Below are positions 1 to 9,915 of a stretch of 64,000 bases of DNA, one piece after another; positions within the stretch are counted from its first letter, which is position 1; each line of letters starts with the position of its first letter. The DNA lies in the NCBI RefSeq assembly GCF_024628725.1, contig NZ_CP102409.1, forward strand, positions 3,094,001 to 3,158,000. Reading direction: 5' to 3'. Origin of the DNA: Ruegeria sp. YS9 (GTDB taxonomy: Bacteria; Pseudomonadota; Alphaproteobacteria; Rhodobacterales; Rhodobacteraceae). Position numbers and translations under genes: made by a program. The notes under the pieces were generated by a model. That model saw only the letters and a program-made list of their open reading frames with translations. It was not told the origin of the DNA and searched no databases.

Positions 1-546
1 TTGATCAGCGCCTCGGTGCTGGGGCTTTCGGGTTATGTGGGCGGGTTCTGCGGCGGGGGCCCATCGCTGCGCGCTGTCTTTCCCGATGCGCCGGACAGTG
101 GCGCCAGCTGTGCCACTGCCGGGGTTCTGGGCCCCGTGGTTGGCGTGATCGGGGCGATGCAGGCGCAGATGGCGCTCAGCTTGATCCTTGGGCTTGATCC
201 TTCGCCCCTTGGGCAGTTGGTTCAATATGACGCAAGAACCTTGCGCAGCACCGGGTTTCGCTTTGATGACGCACCCGAACCCGGCAACTGTTTTCGCTTT
301 CTGTCCACAAGCCAGCTGAAGGACACGGATCAGATCATCGAACTGCGGAGTTCGCAGGAAGCCCCTGTTCCCATCCATTCGAACGCGACGCGCGTATCAC
401 CGGATAATTTGCACGAAATAGACCCTAACAAGGGAAAACGGCTGGCTCTGTGCTGTGCCACGGGTTTACGGGCATGGCGTGCCGCCGAACAGATTCAACC
501 AGATTGGCCGGGCGAGATTGTTCTCGTCGCGGCCTCAACCTCGTGA
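1..546 (+). CDS. thiF: ThiF/MoeB-family adenylyltransferase, C-terminal part
   Basis: The frame is open at the left window edge, so the N-terminal nucleotide-binding half is missing. The visible 181 residues match the C-terminal part of ThiF/MoeB E1-like enzymes, with the stretch SCATAGVLGPVVGVIGAMQ typical of the family. A short rhodanese-like tail carries the active-loop motif CCATGLRAW. In the family the enzyme adenylates the C-terminus of the sulfur carrier ThiS so that sulfur can be loaded for thiazole synthesis. The gene sits 20 nt upstream of the thiY-tenA-thiZ-thiX genes on the same strand, which favours ThiF over MoeB. The first TTG in the window is not taken as a start. Confidence 0.85.
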   Translation: MISASVLGLSGYVGGFCGGGPSLRAVFPDAPDSGASCATAGVLGPVVGVIGAMQAQMALSLILGLDPSPLGQLVQYDARTLRSTGFRFDDAPEPGNCFRFLSTSQLKDTDQIIELRSSQEAPVPIHSNATRVSPDNLHEIDPNKGKRLALCCATGLRAWRAAEQIQPDWPGEIVLVAASTS

Positions 547-566
547 AGAAAAGGGAAACGCGAGAC

Positions 567-1502
567 ATGAAAAAGCTGATGACAGCCATCGCCCTTCTGG
601 CCGCCGCGCCGGCATGGGCCGAAGACAAAATGACCGTCCTGCTGGACTGGTTCATCAACCCTGATCATGGTCCCATCATCGTGGCGCAGGAAAACGGCTA
701 TTTTGCCGAACAAGGGCTTGAGGTCGAGATCGTTCCGCCCGCCGACCCGTCCGCCCCGCCCCGTTTGGTGGCTGCCGGTCAAGCCGATCTGGCGGTGTCT
801 TACCAGCCGCAATTGCACTTGCAGATTCACGAGGGCCTGCCTCTGAAGCGTGTCGGCACGTTGGTTGCTACGCCACTGAACTGCCTTCTGGTGCTGGAAG
901 ACGGGCCAATCAAGTCGCCGGCCGACCTCAAGGGTAAAAAAATCGGCTTCTCGGTTGCAGGGGTCGAAGAAGCCATCCTTGGCACCGTTCTGGGCAAATA
1001 TGATGTTGCGCTGGGCGATGTTGAGCTGATCAACGTCAACTTTTCCCTCTCGCCGTCGCTGATGACCGGTCAGGTGGATGCGGTCATTGGCGCATATCGC
1101 AACTTCGAGCTGAACCAGATGGATATCGAAGGTCGTCCCGGCACCTGCTTCTATATCGAGGAAGAAGGCGTTCCGTCTTATGACGAACTGATCTATGTCG
1201 CCAATCCGGATACGATGGACAAGGACAAGATTGCCCGGTTCCTCGCCGCGACTGAAAAAGCGACCCAATATATCGTCAACAATCCGGAAAAAAGCTGGGA
1301 GATCTTCGCGGCCACCTCGCCCGAACTTCAGGACGAGCTGAATGCCCGCGCCTGGGTCGATACACTGCCGCGCTTTGCATTGCGTCCGGCAGGTTTTGAT
1401 GCCGGTCGTTATGCCCGGTTCGAAACCTTCCTGAACGAAAGCGGGATGATCGACAGCGTCCTTCCGGTCAGTGACATCGCCATCGACGTGACCGCGCAAT
1501 GA
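567..1502 (+). CDS. thiY: ThiY-like pyrimidine-precursor binding protein of ABC transporter
   Basis: This 311-aa protein has an NMT1/THI5-type fold, as used by periplasmic proteins that bind hydroxymethylpyrimidine or formylaminopyrimidine. The start at 567 is chosen over the longer open frame because it gives a normal signal peptide (MKKLMTAIALLAAAPAWA, cleavage after AWA) and has an AAGGGA ribosome site about 10 nt upstream. The mature part begins with the family-typical VLLDWFINPDHGPI. It is the first gene of a tightly overlapping set with tenA, thiZ and thiX, which together import and process thiamine breakdown products. The exact pyrimidine ligand cannot be read from sequence. Confidence 0.9.
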   Translation: MKKLMTAIALLAAAPAWAEDKMTVLLDWFINPDHGPIIVAQENGYFAEQGLEVEIVPPADPSAPPRLVAAGQADLAVSYQPQLHLQIHEGLPLKRVGTLVATPLNCLLVLEDGPIKSPADLKGKKIGFSVAGVEEAILGTVLGKYDVALGDVELINVNFSLSPSLMTGQVDAVIGAYRNFELNQMDIEGRPGTCFYIEEEGVPSYDELIYVANPDTMDKDKIARFLAATEKATQYIVNNPEKSWEIFAATSPELQDELNARAWVDTLPRFALRPAGFDAGRYARFETFLNESGMIDSVLPVSDIAIDVTAQ

Positions 1503-2173
1503 GCAACTATGGCAAAGCCTTCGCGCTGATGCGTGATGCTGCGGCGGGGCCGTGGCGGGATTATACCCGCCACGCCTTCGTAGAGGGCATGAAAGACGGA
1601 ACGCTGCCACGCGAGGCGTTTCTGCATTATCTGCGGCAGGATTACGTGTTCCTTATCCACTTCAGCCGCGCGTGGGCCCTGGCGGTGGTGAAATCGGAAA
1701 CGCATGAAGAAATGCTTGCCGCATCGCGAACCGTGAACGGTTTGATCAGCGAAGAGATGAAACTGCATATCGGTATCTGCGCGGCAGAAGGTATCTCGCA
1801 GGCAGAGCTGTTTGCCACGCCAGAGCGTCACGAGAATCTGGCCTATACCCGGTTTGTCCTGGAAGCAGGCTACAGCGGAGACCTTCTGGATCTGCTGGCG
1901 GCGCTTGTTCCTTGCGTCATGGGATATGGCGAGATCGGTACGCGGCTGTCCGCCGAGGCAACGTCCGGGACATATCGCGGCTGGATCGACACGTATGCCG
2001 GTGAAGATTACCAAGGCGCATGTGTCGCGGTCGGCGAGTTGCTGGATCAGGCTCTAACAAGACGTATTGGGGCTGATTTTCAGGGTTCGCCACGCTGGGA
2101 TCGACTGTGCCAGACCTTCCGCAAGGCGACAGAGCTTGAGGTTGACTTCTGGCAGATGGGTTTGACGCCATGA
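1499..2173 (+). CDS. tenA: TenA-type thiaminase II / aminopyrimidine aminohydrolase
   Basis: A 224-aa TenA/THI-4 family protein. TenA enzymes hydrolyse aminomethyl-pyrimidine from degraded thiamine to hydroxymethylpyrimidine in the cytoplasm. The catalytic cysteine is Cys139 in LVPCVMGYGEIG, and the helix around FLHYLRQDYVFL matches the family's substrate pocket region. The start codon overlaps the thiY stop by 4 nt and the stop overlaps thiZ by 4 nt, so it is translated together with the transporter. This makes a role in salvage much likelier than a regulatory one, which was the original description of TenA in Bacillus. Confidence 0.92.
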   Translation: MSNYGKAFALMRDAAAGPWRDYTRHAFVEGMKDGTLPREAFLHYLRQDYVFLIHFSRAWALAVVKSETHEEMLAASRTVNGLISEEMKLHIGICAAEGISQAELFATPERHENLAYTRFVLEAGYSGDLLDLLAALVPCVMGYGEIGTRLSAEATSGTYRGWIDTYAGEDYQGACVAVGELLDQALTRRIGADFQGSPRWDRLCQTFRKATELEVDFWQMGLTP

Positions 2174-2898
2174 CCCCTGCGCCCGAACTGACCATCAACG
2201 GCACTGCCACGATCGACGGCGCGACCCTGTTTGCGCCGCTGACCCTGACCCTTGGGGCCGGGGCGTGGACGTGCCTGCTGGGCGGTTCGGGCGTGGGAAA
2301 AACCACGGTTCTGAGGTTGATTGCAGGGCTCGAGACCGGGGCCGCCTTCGCTGGCCATATCACGGCCAGTGATGGCTTGCCGGTATCCGAGCGTGTCTCA
2401 TACATGGCGCAGGATGATCTTCTGTTGCCTTGGGCGACCGTCGCGCAGAATGTCTCGCTGGGCGCGCGTTTGCGTGGTGAAACCGTTGATCTTGATCGAC
2501 GCGACCGCCTTATAAAACGTATGCGGTTGCAGGATCACATGAACAAGAAGCCCAACGCGTTGTCCGGTGGGCAACGCCAGCGCGTCGCTTTGGCCCGGAC
2601 CTTGATGGAAGATCGTCCCGTTGTTTTGCTGGACGAACCCTTTTCGGCGCTCGATGCCCGCACCCGCGCTGACATGCAGGATCTGGCCGCCGAAGCTTTG
2701 AACGGGCGCACCGTCCTTCTTGTGACCCATGATCCGGCCGAAGCTGCGCGTTTGGGGCAATCCATCGTGGTGATGACGCAGCACGGATTGACGCCCTGCG
2801 ATCCGCCCCTGGCCCCGGCCCCGCGCCGCGTGGATGATCTGGAGACACTGGAAACCCAGGGTGCCTTGCTGCGTCTTCTCCGCGAGGGCGCGGCATGA
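2170..2898 (+). CDS. thiZ: ThiZ-like ABC transporter ATPase
   Basis: A 242-aa ABC ATPase with Walker A GGSGVGKT (residues 38-45), signature LSGGQRQR, Walker B VVLLDEP and the switch histidine in LLVTHDP. It belongs to the nitrate/sulfonate/taurine-type import ATPases that include ThiZ. It is smaller than MalK-type ATPases and has no C-terminal regulatory domain. It overlaps tenA and thiX by 4 nt each and would energise import of the ThiY-bound pyrimidine through ThiX. Confidence 0.9.
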   Translation: MTPAPELTINGTATIDGATLFAPLTLTLGAGAWTCLLGGSGVGKTTVLRLIAGLETGAAFAGHITASDGLPVSERVSYMAQDDLLLPWATVAQNVSLGARLRGETVDLDRRDRLIKRMRLQDHMNKKPNALSGGQRQRVALARTLMEDRPVVLLDEPFSALDARTRADMQDLAAEALNGRTVLLVTHDPAEAARLGQSIVVMTQHGLTPCDPPLAPAPRRVDDLETLETQGALLRLLREGAA

Positions 2899-3629
2899 GG
2901 TATTTTTCTGCATTGGCCGCAACTTTGTTTGCCTTGCTGATTTGGCAGGGCATCGTGACCCTGACCGGATTGCCTAAGTTCATCCTGCCCGGACCCGCCG
3001 TCGTGGCCGAAACCTGGTGGCAGAACCGCTGGGTGATCGCCGAGCACACCTGGATCACCGCGATCGAAGTGGTGATCGGTATGGCGTGCGGGACGCTGCT
3101 GGGTGTCGTCACCGCGTTGCAACTGGCAAATTCGCGGGCGGCGCGGGTGCTGGTGCAGCCGATGCTCGTGTTCACGCAGGCTCTGCCGGTTTTCGCATTG
3201 GCACCGTTGCTGACGCTGTGGCTGGGCTATGGGCTCTGGTCCAAGGTCGCCATGGCGGTGCTGATCATCTATTTCCCGATCACCTCGTCGTTTTTCGACG
3301 GGCTGATGCGCACCCCTTCGGGATATCTGGATCTGGCCCGAACGATGCAGGCCAGCAAGCGCGCCGTATTGTGGCATATCCGCATTCCGGCTGCTCTGCC
3401 GTCGCTGGCGTCGGGGATGCGGTTGGCGGCGGTGTATGCCCCGATTGGGGCAGTGATCGGTGAATGGGTCGGCTCGTCGCAGGGGTTGGGATACCTGATG
3501 CTGCTGGCCAATGGGCGTGCCAAGACCGATCTCATGTTTGCCGCGATGCTGACGCTGGGTGTGTTCTCGATCCTTCTGCACATGGTTGTCCGCCGGGCCA
3601 CGGCACGCATGGCGGGCGAGATGCGTTAA
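2895..3629 (+). CDS. thiX: ThiX-like ABC transporter permease
   Basis: A 244-aa inner-membrane permease of the BPD_transp_1 (MetI-like) family with about six hydrophobic segments. The conserved EAA-type cytoplasmic loop is seen around RTMQASKRAVLWHIRIPAALP, where the final proline-rich turn contacts the ATPase. It is the last gene of the thiY-tenA-thiZ-thiX set. The next gene, radC, starts 35 nt downstream with its own ribosome site, so the operon may continue into it, but radC has no obvious functional link. Confidence 0.9.
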   Translation: MRYFSALAATLFALLIWQGIVTLTGLPKFILPGPAVVAETWWQNRWVIAEHTWITAIEVVIGMACGTLLGVVTALQLANSRAARVLVQPMLVFTQALPVFALAPLLTLWLGYGLWSKVAMAVLIIYFPITSSFFDGLMRTPSGYLDLARTMQASKRAVLWHIRIPAALPSLASGMRLAAVYAPIGAVIGEWVGSSQGLGYLMLLANGRAKTDLMFAAMLTLGVFSILLHMVVRRATARMAGEMR

Positions 3630-3664
3630 CCAATCAGAAACCGATTCTGGGTCAGGGTGAGCCC

Positions 3665-4420
3665 ATGACACAGGACGCCTTTGCCGAAGCCCCGATGCTG
3701 TTTGATACGGACGAAGCGCCGGCGCAGCCGCTGCCCTCTGGTCGGCTACCCTCCTACATAAAAGACCACCGCAAGCGGCTGCGCGAACGGTTCATGACCG
3801 GCGGGTCGGCGGCGATGCCGGATTACGAACTGCTGGAGCTGGTTCTGTTCCGGTCCATTCCCCGGCAGGATGTGAAGCCACTGGCGCGGGCGTTGATGGA
3901 CACTTTTGGTGATTTCAATCGTGTCCTGACCGCGCCCGAGGAACGACTGCGCCAGATCAAGGGCGTTGGCGATACCGTCGTTACCGACCTGAAAATTCTT
4001 GAGGCCTGCGCCCATCGGATGGCCCGCGCCCGGGTGATGCAGCGGCATGTGATCTCGGGCTGGGATGCGCTGCTGGATTATTGTCACACCACGATGGCAC
4101 ATCGTGAGATCGAACAGTTTCGCGTGTTCTATCTGGACCGCAAGAACGTAATGATCGCGGATGAGGAACAGGCCAAGGGCACCGTGGATCACGTGCCGGT
4201 TTACCCGCGCGAGGTTGCCAAACGAGCGCTGGAACTGAATGCCTCGGCCCTGATTCTGGTGCACAACCACCCGTCGGGTGATCCGACGCCCTCGCAATCG
4301 GATATCGACATGACAAACCGTATTCAGGATGCCTGTTCGGCGTTGGGCCTGACCCTTCACGACCACCTGATCATTGGAAAATCGACCGAGTTGAGCTTTC
4401 GCTCCGAAGGGTATCTGTGA
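3665..4420 (+). CDS. radC: RadC/JAB-domain protein
   Basis: A 251-aa RadC family protein. The N-terminal helix-hairpin-helix-like part (LRQIKGVGDTVVTDL) is followed by a JAB/MPN metallopeptidase-like domain with the JAMM motif in LVHNHPSGDPTPSQSD. The start at 3665 is preferred to a longer in-frame start because AGGGTGA precedes it at normal spacing and family members start near MLFDTDEA. RadC was named for DNA repair but its role in vivo is uncertain. It converges on the next gene, whose stop lies 3 nt away. Confidence 0.92.
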   Translation: MTQDAFAEAPMLFDTDEAPAQPLPSGRLPSYIKDHRKRLRERFMTGGSAAMPDYELLELVLFRSIPRQDVKPLARALMDTFGDFNRVLTAPEERLRQIKGVGDTVVTDLKILEACAHRMARARVMQRHVISGWDALLDYCHTTMAHREIEQFRVFYLDRKNVMIADEEQAKGTVDHVPVYPREVAKRALELNASALILVHNHPSGDPTPSQSDIDMTNRIQDACSALGLTLHDHLIIGKSTELSFRSEGYL

Positions 4421-4423
4421 CCT

Positions 4424-5980
4424 TCACTGCACCCAGATTTCAACCCGGCGGTTGACCTTGCGGCCCCATTCGGTGTCGTCACAGGCCATCGGCATTGCTT
4501 CGCCAAACCCTTCCGCGACCACCTCGATACTGTCTGATATCGATGTCTCGGCCGCAGCCAGTACCGCGTTTCGTACGGTCTGTGCACGCCGCAAGGCAAT
4601 GCGGGCGTTGGTGGCGGCCCCGCCATCCCCGTCGCTGAAGCCGGCAAACACCAGCTTGCCTGCCTTCAGTGTTCCGGCGTCAAGCATATGTGCCAGTTGC
4701 TGAATATTGGAGCGTGACTGCGCATCAGGTCGGGATGATCCGGGCTCGAACCGAACCGACAGGGACAGGCGCGACAGCGGGCGCAGCGTTTCGATCATGC
4801 GCTGAAGCTCGTCCAGCCCAACTTCGGGCCCACCGGTGGCGATGGCATTGGCAAGCCGGTCGCCTTGTACGCCAACCGGCAAGGTTTCAGGCGACTGATC
4901 CACATAACCTGCGTCACGAATGGCCATCTGGGCCCCGGGGCTTAGACTAAAGGCCAGAAACTGCCGTGCGATCCGTGGCAGGCGGCGTTCGGGCAGATAC
5001 AGGAACATCGGCAGATTCAGCGGATAATCTTCGGTCTTGATCGATTGACGGGTTGCGGCCAGCGGATGCCCACACCCTCCGGTCAACGGCAGGGCGCGGG
5101 TATCGCCGGCTGTCGCCTTGCTGGCGATTCCGATGGAAAACGGGTCTTTGGCCACGGCCTTGGTCAGGTCGTTTGTTCGAATATGACGAATTGCGGTATC
5201 GGTCAGTTCCACACCAGCGGTCTTCAATACCTGATCCTCGACAGCCTGCGCCAGCCCCGAACCCGGATCCGGCACATGCAAGGCGATCGGAGCATCCGGC
5301 CCGCCCAGGTCCACCCAGTTCTTCACTTCACCTGACAGAATGCGCGCCAAATCGGCCAGCGAAATCTGACGCATCACACTATCGGGCGCCACCACCGGAA
5401 CCATGGCGTCCAATGCAACAACCCTGGATCGCCGGGCCCGTTTCAAATCACCCAGCCCCGCGGCTTCGGCTGCATCCCGCTCTGCCTCGCGTACTTCGCG
5501 CAGGGCCATCACGATATCTGTCTGGTCTTCGATCAGCTTGGCGAACCCACGATCCGTGGTCCCGACGTCAAAGTAGAACCGCGCCAACGGGGCGTCACGG
5601 CCTGACTGAAAAAGTTCATAGACGAAGGTGTCCGAATCCACGCGGGCAGGCGTTGCGGTCAGATCTTCCTGCCGCGCAAACCCGATGATCAGGGCGGGCA
5701 GGACCGTTTCGGCCATGACAGACGATCCGGAAAACCACAACTCGGCTACGAAATCCGTCAGGCTGGGGCACGCAGGTCCGTCGCAGGTGACGCCCGAGCC
5801 ATCAACGGTCAACTCACCGAACTGCGTATCGACGCGGTAGAATTCGCCGTCAAAGCCCAGCAGGTTGCCTGTTACTTCGACCTTGCCGTCATGAGACGTC
5901 AGCGTGATGTCCTGCGCCATTGCACAGGTCGCACCTGCAACGGTAAACAGCGCGGTCACAGCCGCACGAAAGAAAGTCAT
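4424..5980 (-). CDS. Periplasmic phosphate-binding-like protein fused to OmpA domain
   Basis: A 518-aa exported protein: signal peptide ending AMAQD (cut near residue 22), then a PstS-like substrate-binding region in which VVALDAMVPVVAP and the segment around LARILSGEVKNWVDLGG are typical of phosphate-binding proteins. The C-terminal 120 residues form an OmpA-type peptidoglycan-binding domain ending GRKVNRRVEIWVQ. The fusion would tether a ligand-binding module to the cell wall. There is no pst permease or ATPase nearby, so a scavenging or sensing role is as likely as transport. The next gene upstream on this strand begins 24 nt away and is probably co-transcribed. Confidence 0.8.
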   Translation of the reverse strand: MTFFRAAVTALFTVAGATCAMAQDITLTSHDGKVEVTGNLLGFDGEFYRVDTQFGELTVDGSGVTCDGPACPSLTDFVAELWFSGSSVMAETVLPALIIGFARQEDLTATPARVDSDTFVYELFQSGRDAPLARFYFDVGTTDRGFAKLIEDQTDIVMALREVREAERDAAEAAGLGDLKRARRSRVVALDAMVPVVAPDSVMRQISLADLARILSGEVKNWVDLGGPDAPIALHVPDPGSGLAQAVEDQVLKTAGVELTDTAIRHIRTNDLTKAVAKDPFSIGIASKATAGDTRALPLTGGCGHPLAATRQSIKTEDYPLNLPMFLYLPERRLPRIARQFLAFSLSPGAQMAIRDAGYVDQSPETLPVGVQGDRLANAIATGGPEVGLDELQRMIETLRPLSRLSLSVRFEPGSSRPDAQSRSNIQQLAHMLDAGTLKAGKLVFAGFSDGDGGAATNARIALRRAQTVRNAVLAAAETSISDSIEVVAEGFGEAMPMACDDTEWGRKVNRRVEIWVQ

Positions 5981-6004
5981 AAGAGAGTCGAGCCTGCCTG
6001 CGGA

Positions 6005-6922
6005 TTACTTTGCCGCAATTGTCAGGTCTGAGAGCAGATTATTCAACACCAGAAACTCACCGGCCTGCGAACAATCCGGAAGGGTCAGGGACATGTCGCG
6101 CGACCGCAGGCGGCTATCTGACAGAAGTTCCAGCGCCTGCACATTCAGCGTTTGCCCGCAGTTGGATTCGGTTACTTCGGCTTCGACCGTCAGGTCGATG
6201 GTGCCGGACCGGCCCGACGCGCCTGTCGGAAAAGAATAGACTTCGATATTCTTGGCACTGCCCAGACCCGTCTGGCCCAGGCGCAGAACCTCTCCTGCGC
6301 CATTTGCCGAGGACTCATCCCACACATGGCCGCTGCTGCCATAGCTTGCCCCGAATTCCAGCGCGTGAATCTGCAACTCGGTATCACCCTGCCATTGCAG
6401 GACGACGCGGTCATATTCGGCAATGTCGGTCACGTGAGTGGTGGCGACCGTACCGGTTTCATCTTCGAATGAAATCAGGAAAATCGCGTATTCCGACAGT
6501 GCCGGGATGGTCATGCCCAAGGCACCGTAACCGTCAGTGTTCTGGCTGACCGTCAGGCCGCTGTGATGAATTTCAACGCGTTCGTTTCGGTGGCAGGGTG
6601 CCCGCAGCGACAGTTGTGCCATTGCGCCGGGGACGGCGACGGCGCGCGCGCTGATGTTGCAATCCGTCGTTTTCGGGGCTGACGGCACCGCGCGGGGTTC
6701 GGGCGCTGCCGCCCCGGAATCTGCGTCAGACGCCGGAGCCGAAGTCAGTACGATAGCATCCAACCCCGACAAAACCGAAGATTGCTGAGATGCCGAGGCA
6801 ACATCAACACTATCCCCCGCGTTCGCCGGCTGCGCGGTTGGTCCGTTCTGCATCAGGTAGCCTATGCCCAAAGCACAAGCGACCGTGCCGCACATGGTCA
6901 CGTAGTTTCGAACTACAAACAA
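6005..6922 (-). CDS. Secreted or membrane-anchored protein of unknown function
   Basis: No family is recognised. A TTG start at 6922 is proposed because GGGGAGG lies 5 nt upstream of it; a GTG at 6964 would add 14 residues but has no ribosome site. The N-terminus (FVVRNYVTMCGTVACALGIGYLMQ) is a signal anchor. It is followed by an Ala/Pro/Ser-rich linker and a beta-rich region with several cysteines (NISARAV, APCHRNE, TESNCGQTL, LTLPDCSQ), which suggests disulfide bonds in the periplasm. It lies 24 nt upstream of the OmpA fusion gene, so a joint envelope role is possible. Confidence 0.6.
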   Translation of the reverse strand: MFVVRNYVTMCGTVACALGIGYLMQNGPTAQPANAGDSVDVASASQQSSVLSGLDAIVLTSAPASDADSGAAAPEPRAVPSAPKTTDCNISARAVAVPGAMAQLSLRAPCHRNERVEIHHSGLTVSQNTDGYGALGMTIPALSEYAIFLISFEDETGTVATTHVTDIAEYDRVVLQWQGDTELQIHALEFGASYGSSGHVWDESSANGAGEVLRLGQTGLGSAKNIEVYSFPTGASGRSGTIDLTVEAEVTESNCGQTLNVQALELLSDSRLRSRDMSLTLPDCSQAGEFLVLNNLLSDLTIAAK

Positions 6923-6967
6923 GACACCCTCCCCAGTTGAAGGAGCAAATCGCACATTCGCCACGAA

Positions 6968-6990
6968 TCGCGGCCAATTTGTGGCCGCGA
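6968..6990 (-). terminator. Hairpin downstream of secA
   Basis: A perfect 9-bp inverted repeat (TCGCGGCCA / TGGCCGCGA) with a 5-nt loop, 32 nt past the secA stop. No clear T-tract follows on the minus strand, so it may act as a weak terminator or as a 3'-end stabiliser. Confidence 0.5.
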
Positions 6991-7021
6991 GACGAACACA
7001 TTGTGGATTCGGCGGGTGACG

Positions 7022-9739
7022 TTAGGTCAGTCGGCCATGGCAGTGTTTGAACTTCTTGCCCGAGCCACACGGGCACGGATCATTTCGCGACGGGTTGCCC
7101 CAGGTCAATGGATCGCTTTCGTCGAACCCCGGAAGCGCATCACCCGAGGCCGCAGCCTCGGCCTTGGCTTCGGCCTGTTTCGCGGCCTTGTCCACGGCCT
7201 CCTGCGCCTGAGCCTGCTGCCCTGCCATCTGCGCCAGCATTTCTTTCTGTTCTTCTTCGGTCAGCGGACGTACGCGTGACAATTGCTGTGTCACGGTCTC
7301 GCGCAGGGAATCCAGCATGCTTTCGAACAGCTGGAAGCTTTCGTTCTTGTATTCGTTCAGCGGATCGCGCTGGGCATAACCGCGGAACCCAACGACCGAG
7401 CGCAGATGTTCCAGTGTCAGCAGATGCTCGCGCCATTTGCTGTCGATGGTCTGAAGCAGAACCTGCTTTTCGATGTTGCGCATGTTTTCAGGGCCAAAGG
7501 CGACGGCCTTCTGCGCCATCATCTCATCCGCAGCTTTGATCAGACGTTCGCGCACCTGCTCGTCATCCACGCCTTCTTCGGCGGCCCAGTCCTGAACCGG
7601 GACGTCCATGTTCAGCTTGTCCTTTATCGCCTCATGCAGGCCCTCGGTATCCCACTGATCCGCATAGGATTTCGGCGGCATGTATTCGTCAATCAGGTCG
7701 TCAATCACCTGTTCGCGCATATCCGAGACGATCTCGGACAGGTCGTTCGCAGACATGATTTCGCGGCGCTGGCTGAAGATCACCTTCCGCTGGTCGTTCA
7801 TCACGTCGTCGAACTTCAGAACGTTCTTGCGCATGTCAAAGTTGCGGCCTTCGACCTTGGATTGCGCGCGTTCCAGCGATTTGTTCACCCAGGGGTGAAT
7901 GATCGCTTCGCCTTCCTTCATGCCCAGCGTGGTCAATACCTTGTCCAGCCGTTCCGAGCCGAAGATGCGCATCAGGTCATCCTCGAGGCTCAGGTAAAAC
8001 ACCGTTCGGCCCGGATCGCCCTGACGGCCGGAACGACCCCGCAGCTGGTTGTCGATTCGACGGCTTTCGTGGCGTTCCGACGCCATAACGTAAAGGCCGC
8101 CAGCAGCCAGAACCTTTTCTTTTTCTTCGGCGTGGCGTGCTTCTTCGGCGGCCCGCAGTTCAGACGGATCCGCGTCTGGATTCTCGGCAATCGCTTTCAT
8201 CACCTTCATATCTACATTGCCGCCAAGCTGAATGTCGGTGCCGCGACCGGCCATGTTGGTGGCGATGGTTACTGCACCCAGACGACCGGCATCAGCAACG
8301 ATCTGTGCCTCTTGTTCGTGCTGGCGGGCGTTCAGAACGTTGTGCTTGATACCTTCCTTGGTCAGCATCTGGCTGAGCAGTTCGGATTTTTCGATCGACG
8401 TGGTCCCCAGCAGAACCGGCTGGCCCTTTTCCTGCGCCTTTTTCGTCTCGGCGATCATCGCGTTGTATTTTTCGGCGGCCGTACGATAGACCTGATCATC
8501 TTCGTCGATACGGGCAATCGGCAGATTGGTCGGAACTTCGACCACGCCCAGACCGTAGATCTCGGCAAATTCTTCGGCTTCGGTCAGCGCGGTGCCGGTC
8601 ATGCCGCTCAGTTTGTCATACAGGCGGAAATAGTTCTGGAATGTCACGCTGGCCAATGTGACGTTTTCCGGCTGGATCTGAACCTTTTCCTTGGCTTCGA
8701 TCGCCTGATGCAGACCTTCGGACAGGCGACGGCCCGGCATCATGCGGCCGGTGAATTCATCGATCAGAACGACATTGCCGTCGCGCACGATGTAATCCTT
8801 GTCGCGCTGGAACAGCTTGTGTGCACGCAGCGCCTGATTGACGTGATGCACGACGGTGGTGCTTTCCGGATCATACAGGGAATGGCCTTCGGGAATCAGG
8901 CCGGCCTGAAGCAACTGTGCCTCAAGAAATTCGTTGCCTTCATCGGTGAAGGTCACATTGCGCGATTTTTCGTCCAGGGTGTAATGATCTTCGCTCAGCG
9001 TCGGGATCAGGGCATCAATCGCGGTGTACAGGTCAGACCGATCCTGCGCAGGACCCGAGATGATCAGCGGCGTCCGCGCTTCATCGATCAGGATCGAGTC
9101 GACCTCGTCCACGATCGCAAAGTTGTGATGTTTCTGGTAAACCTGCTCCAGATCCGCCTTCATGTTGTCGCGCAGATAGTCGAAGCCCAGCTCATTGTTG
9201 GTGGCATACGTGATGTCACAGGAATACGCGGCCAGTTTTTCCGCATCGGGCTGGCCGGACCAGATCACGCCGGTGGTCATGCCCACGGCCGCAAAAACCT
9301 TGCCCATCCATTCCGCGTCACGCTTGGCCAGGTATTCGTTCACCGTGACGACGTGCACGCCTTTGCCGGTCAGCGCGTTCAGATAAGCCGGGAAGGTGGC
9401 GACCAGAGTCTTGCCTTCGCCCGTCTTCATTTCCGCGATGTTGCCCTGATGCAGGAAAATGCCGCCCATCAGCTGCACGTCAAAGGCCCGCAGGCCAAGT
9501 GCGCGCTTGGCGCCTTCGCGTACGTTGGCAAAGGCCTCGGGCAGCAGGTCGTCCAGGCTTTCGCCATCCAGTGCGCGCTTGCGCAGGTCTTCGGTCTTGT
9601 CGATCAGACCTTGATCTGAAAGCTTTTCAAACTCTGGTTCCAGCGCATTGATCTTTTCGACCAGAGGGCGGGTCGCCTTGATCTTGCGGTCGTTCGGTGT
9701 TCCGAACACCTTTTTGGCGAGCGTTCCGAGTCCCAGCAT
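7022..9739 (-). CDS. secA: Preprotein translocase ATPase SecA
   Basis: A 905-aa SecA, the motor ATPase that drives unfolded preproteins through SecYEG. Seen in order: Walker A (MKTGEGKT), DEAD-like Walker B ([13 protein letters not shown]), the preprotein cross-linking region, the second ATPase lobe ([26 protein letters not shown]), the helical scaffold and the C-terminal zinc motif [14 protein letters not shown] that binds SecB and phospholipid. The start at 9739 gives the usual [14 protein letters not shown]-terminus with GGAG 5 nt upstream; the longer open frame lacks this. It is divergent from a parvulin gene, also an exported-protein factor. Confidence 0.98.
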   Translation of the reverse strand: MLGLGTLAKKVFGTPNDRKIKATRPLVEKINALEPEFEKLSDQGLIDKTEDLRKRALDGESLDDLLPEAFANVREGAKRALGLRAFDVQLMGGIFLHQGNIAEMKTGEGKTLVATFPAYLNALTGKGVHVVTVNEYLAKRDAEWMGKVFAAVGMTTGVIWSGQPDAEKLAAYSCDITYATNNELGFDYLRDNMKADLEQVYQKHHNFAIVDEVDSILIDEARTPLIISGPAQDRSDLYTAIDALIPTLSEDHYTLDEKSRNVTFTDEGNEFLEAQLLQAGLIPEGHSLYDPESTTVVHHVNQALRAHKLFQRDKDYIVRDGNVVLIDEFTGRMMPGRRLSEGLHQAIEAKEKVQIQPENVTLASVTFQNYFRLYDKLSGMTGTALTEAEEFAEIYGLGVVEVPTNLPIARIDEDDQVYRTAAEKYNAMIAETKKAQEKGQPVLLGTTSIEKSELLSQMLTKEGIKHNVLNARQHEQEAQIVADAGRLGAVTIATNMAGRGTDIQLGGNVDMKVMKAIAENPDADPSELRAAEEARHAEEKEKVLAAGGLYVMASERHESRRIDNQLRGRSGRQGDPGRTVFYLSLEDDLMRIFGSERLDKVLTTLGMKEGEAIIHPWVNKSLERAQSKVEGRNFDMRKNVLKFDDVMNDQRKVIFSQRREIMSANDLSEIVSDMREQVIDDLIDEYMPPKSYADQWDTEGLHEAIKDKLNMDVPVQDWAAEEGVDDEQVRERLIKAADEMMAQKAVAFGPENMRNIEKQVLLQTIDSKWREHLLTLEHLRSVVGFRGYAQRDPLNEYKNESFQLFESMLDSLRETVTQQLSRVRPLTEEEQKEMLAQMAGQQAQAQEAVDKAAKQAEAKAEAAASGDALPGFDESDPLTWGNPSRNDPCPCGSGKKFKHCHGRLT

Positions 9740-9915
9740 GTTCACTCCAGAGGATCTGTTCTTTTCGTGGTTGCGACAGGCTTGCCCACCTTGCGCGCAA
9801 CCCATAGATACGGGGGGTGAAAGGCGGCCCTGTCCAAGGCTTCAAAGCGATGTAAGCGGCAGGTTCCAGAGTGTCAACGCCGCGCCCTGTCGCGGCAAGA
9901 AAATAGGATGATTCA

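Noticed and set aside
7283..9619. 778-codon open frame antisense to secA
   Set aside because: It mirrors secA codon by codon and has no family motif or ribosome site; long antisense frames are common in high-GC DNA.
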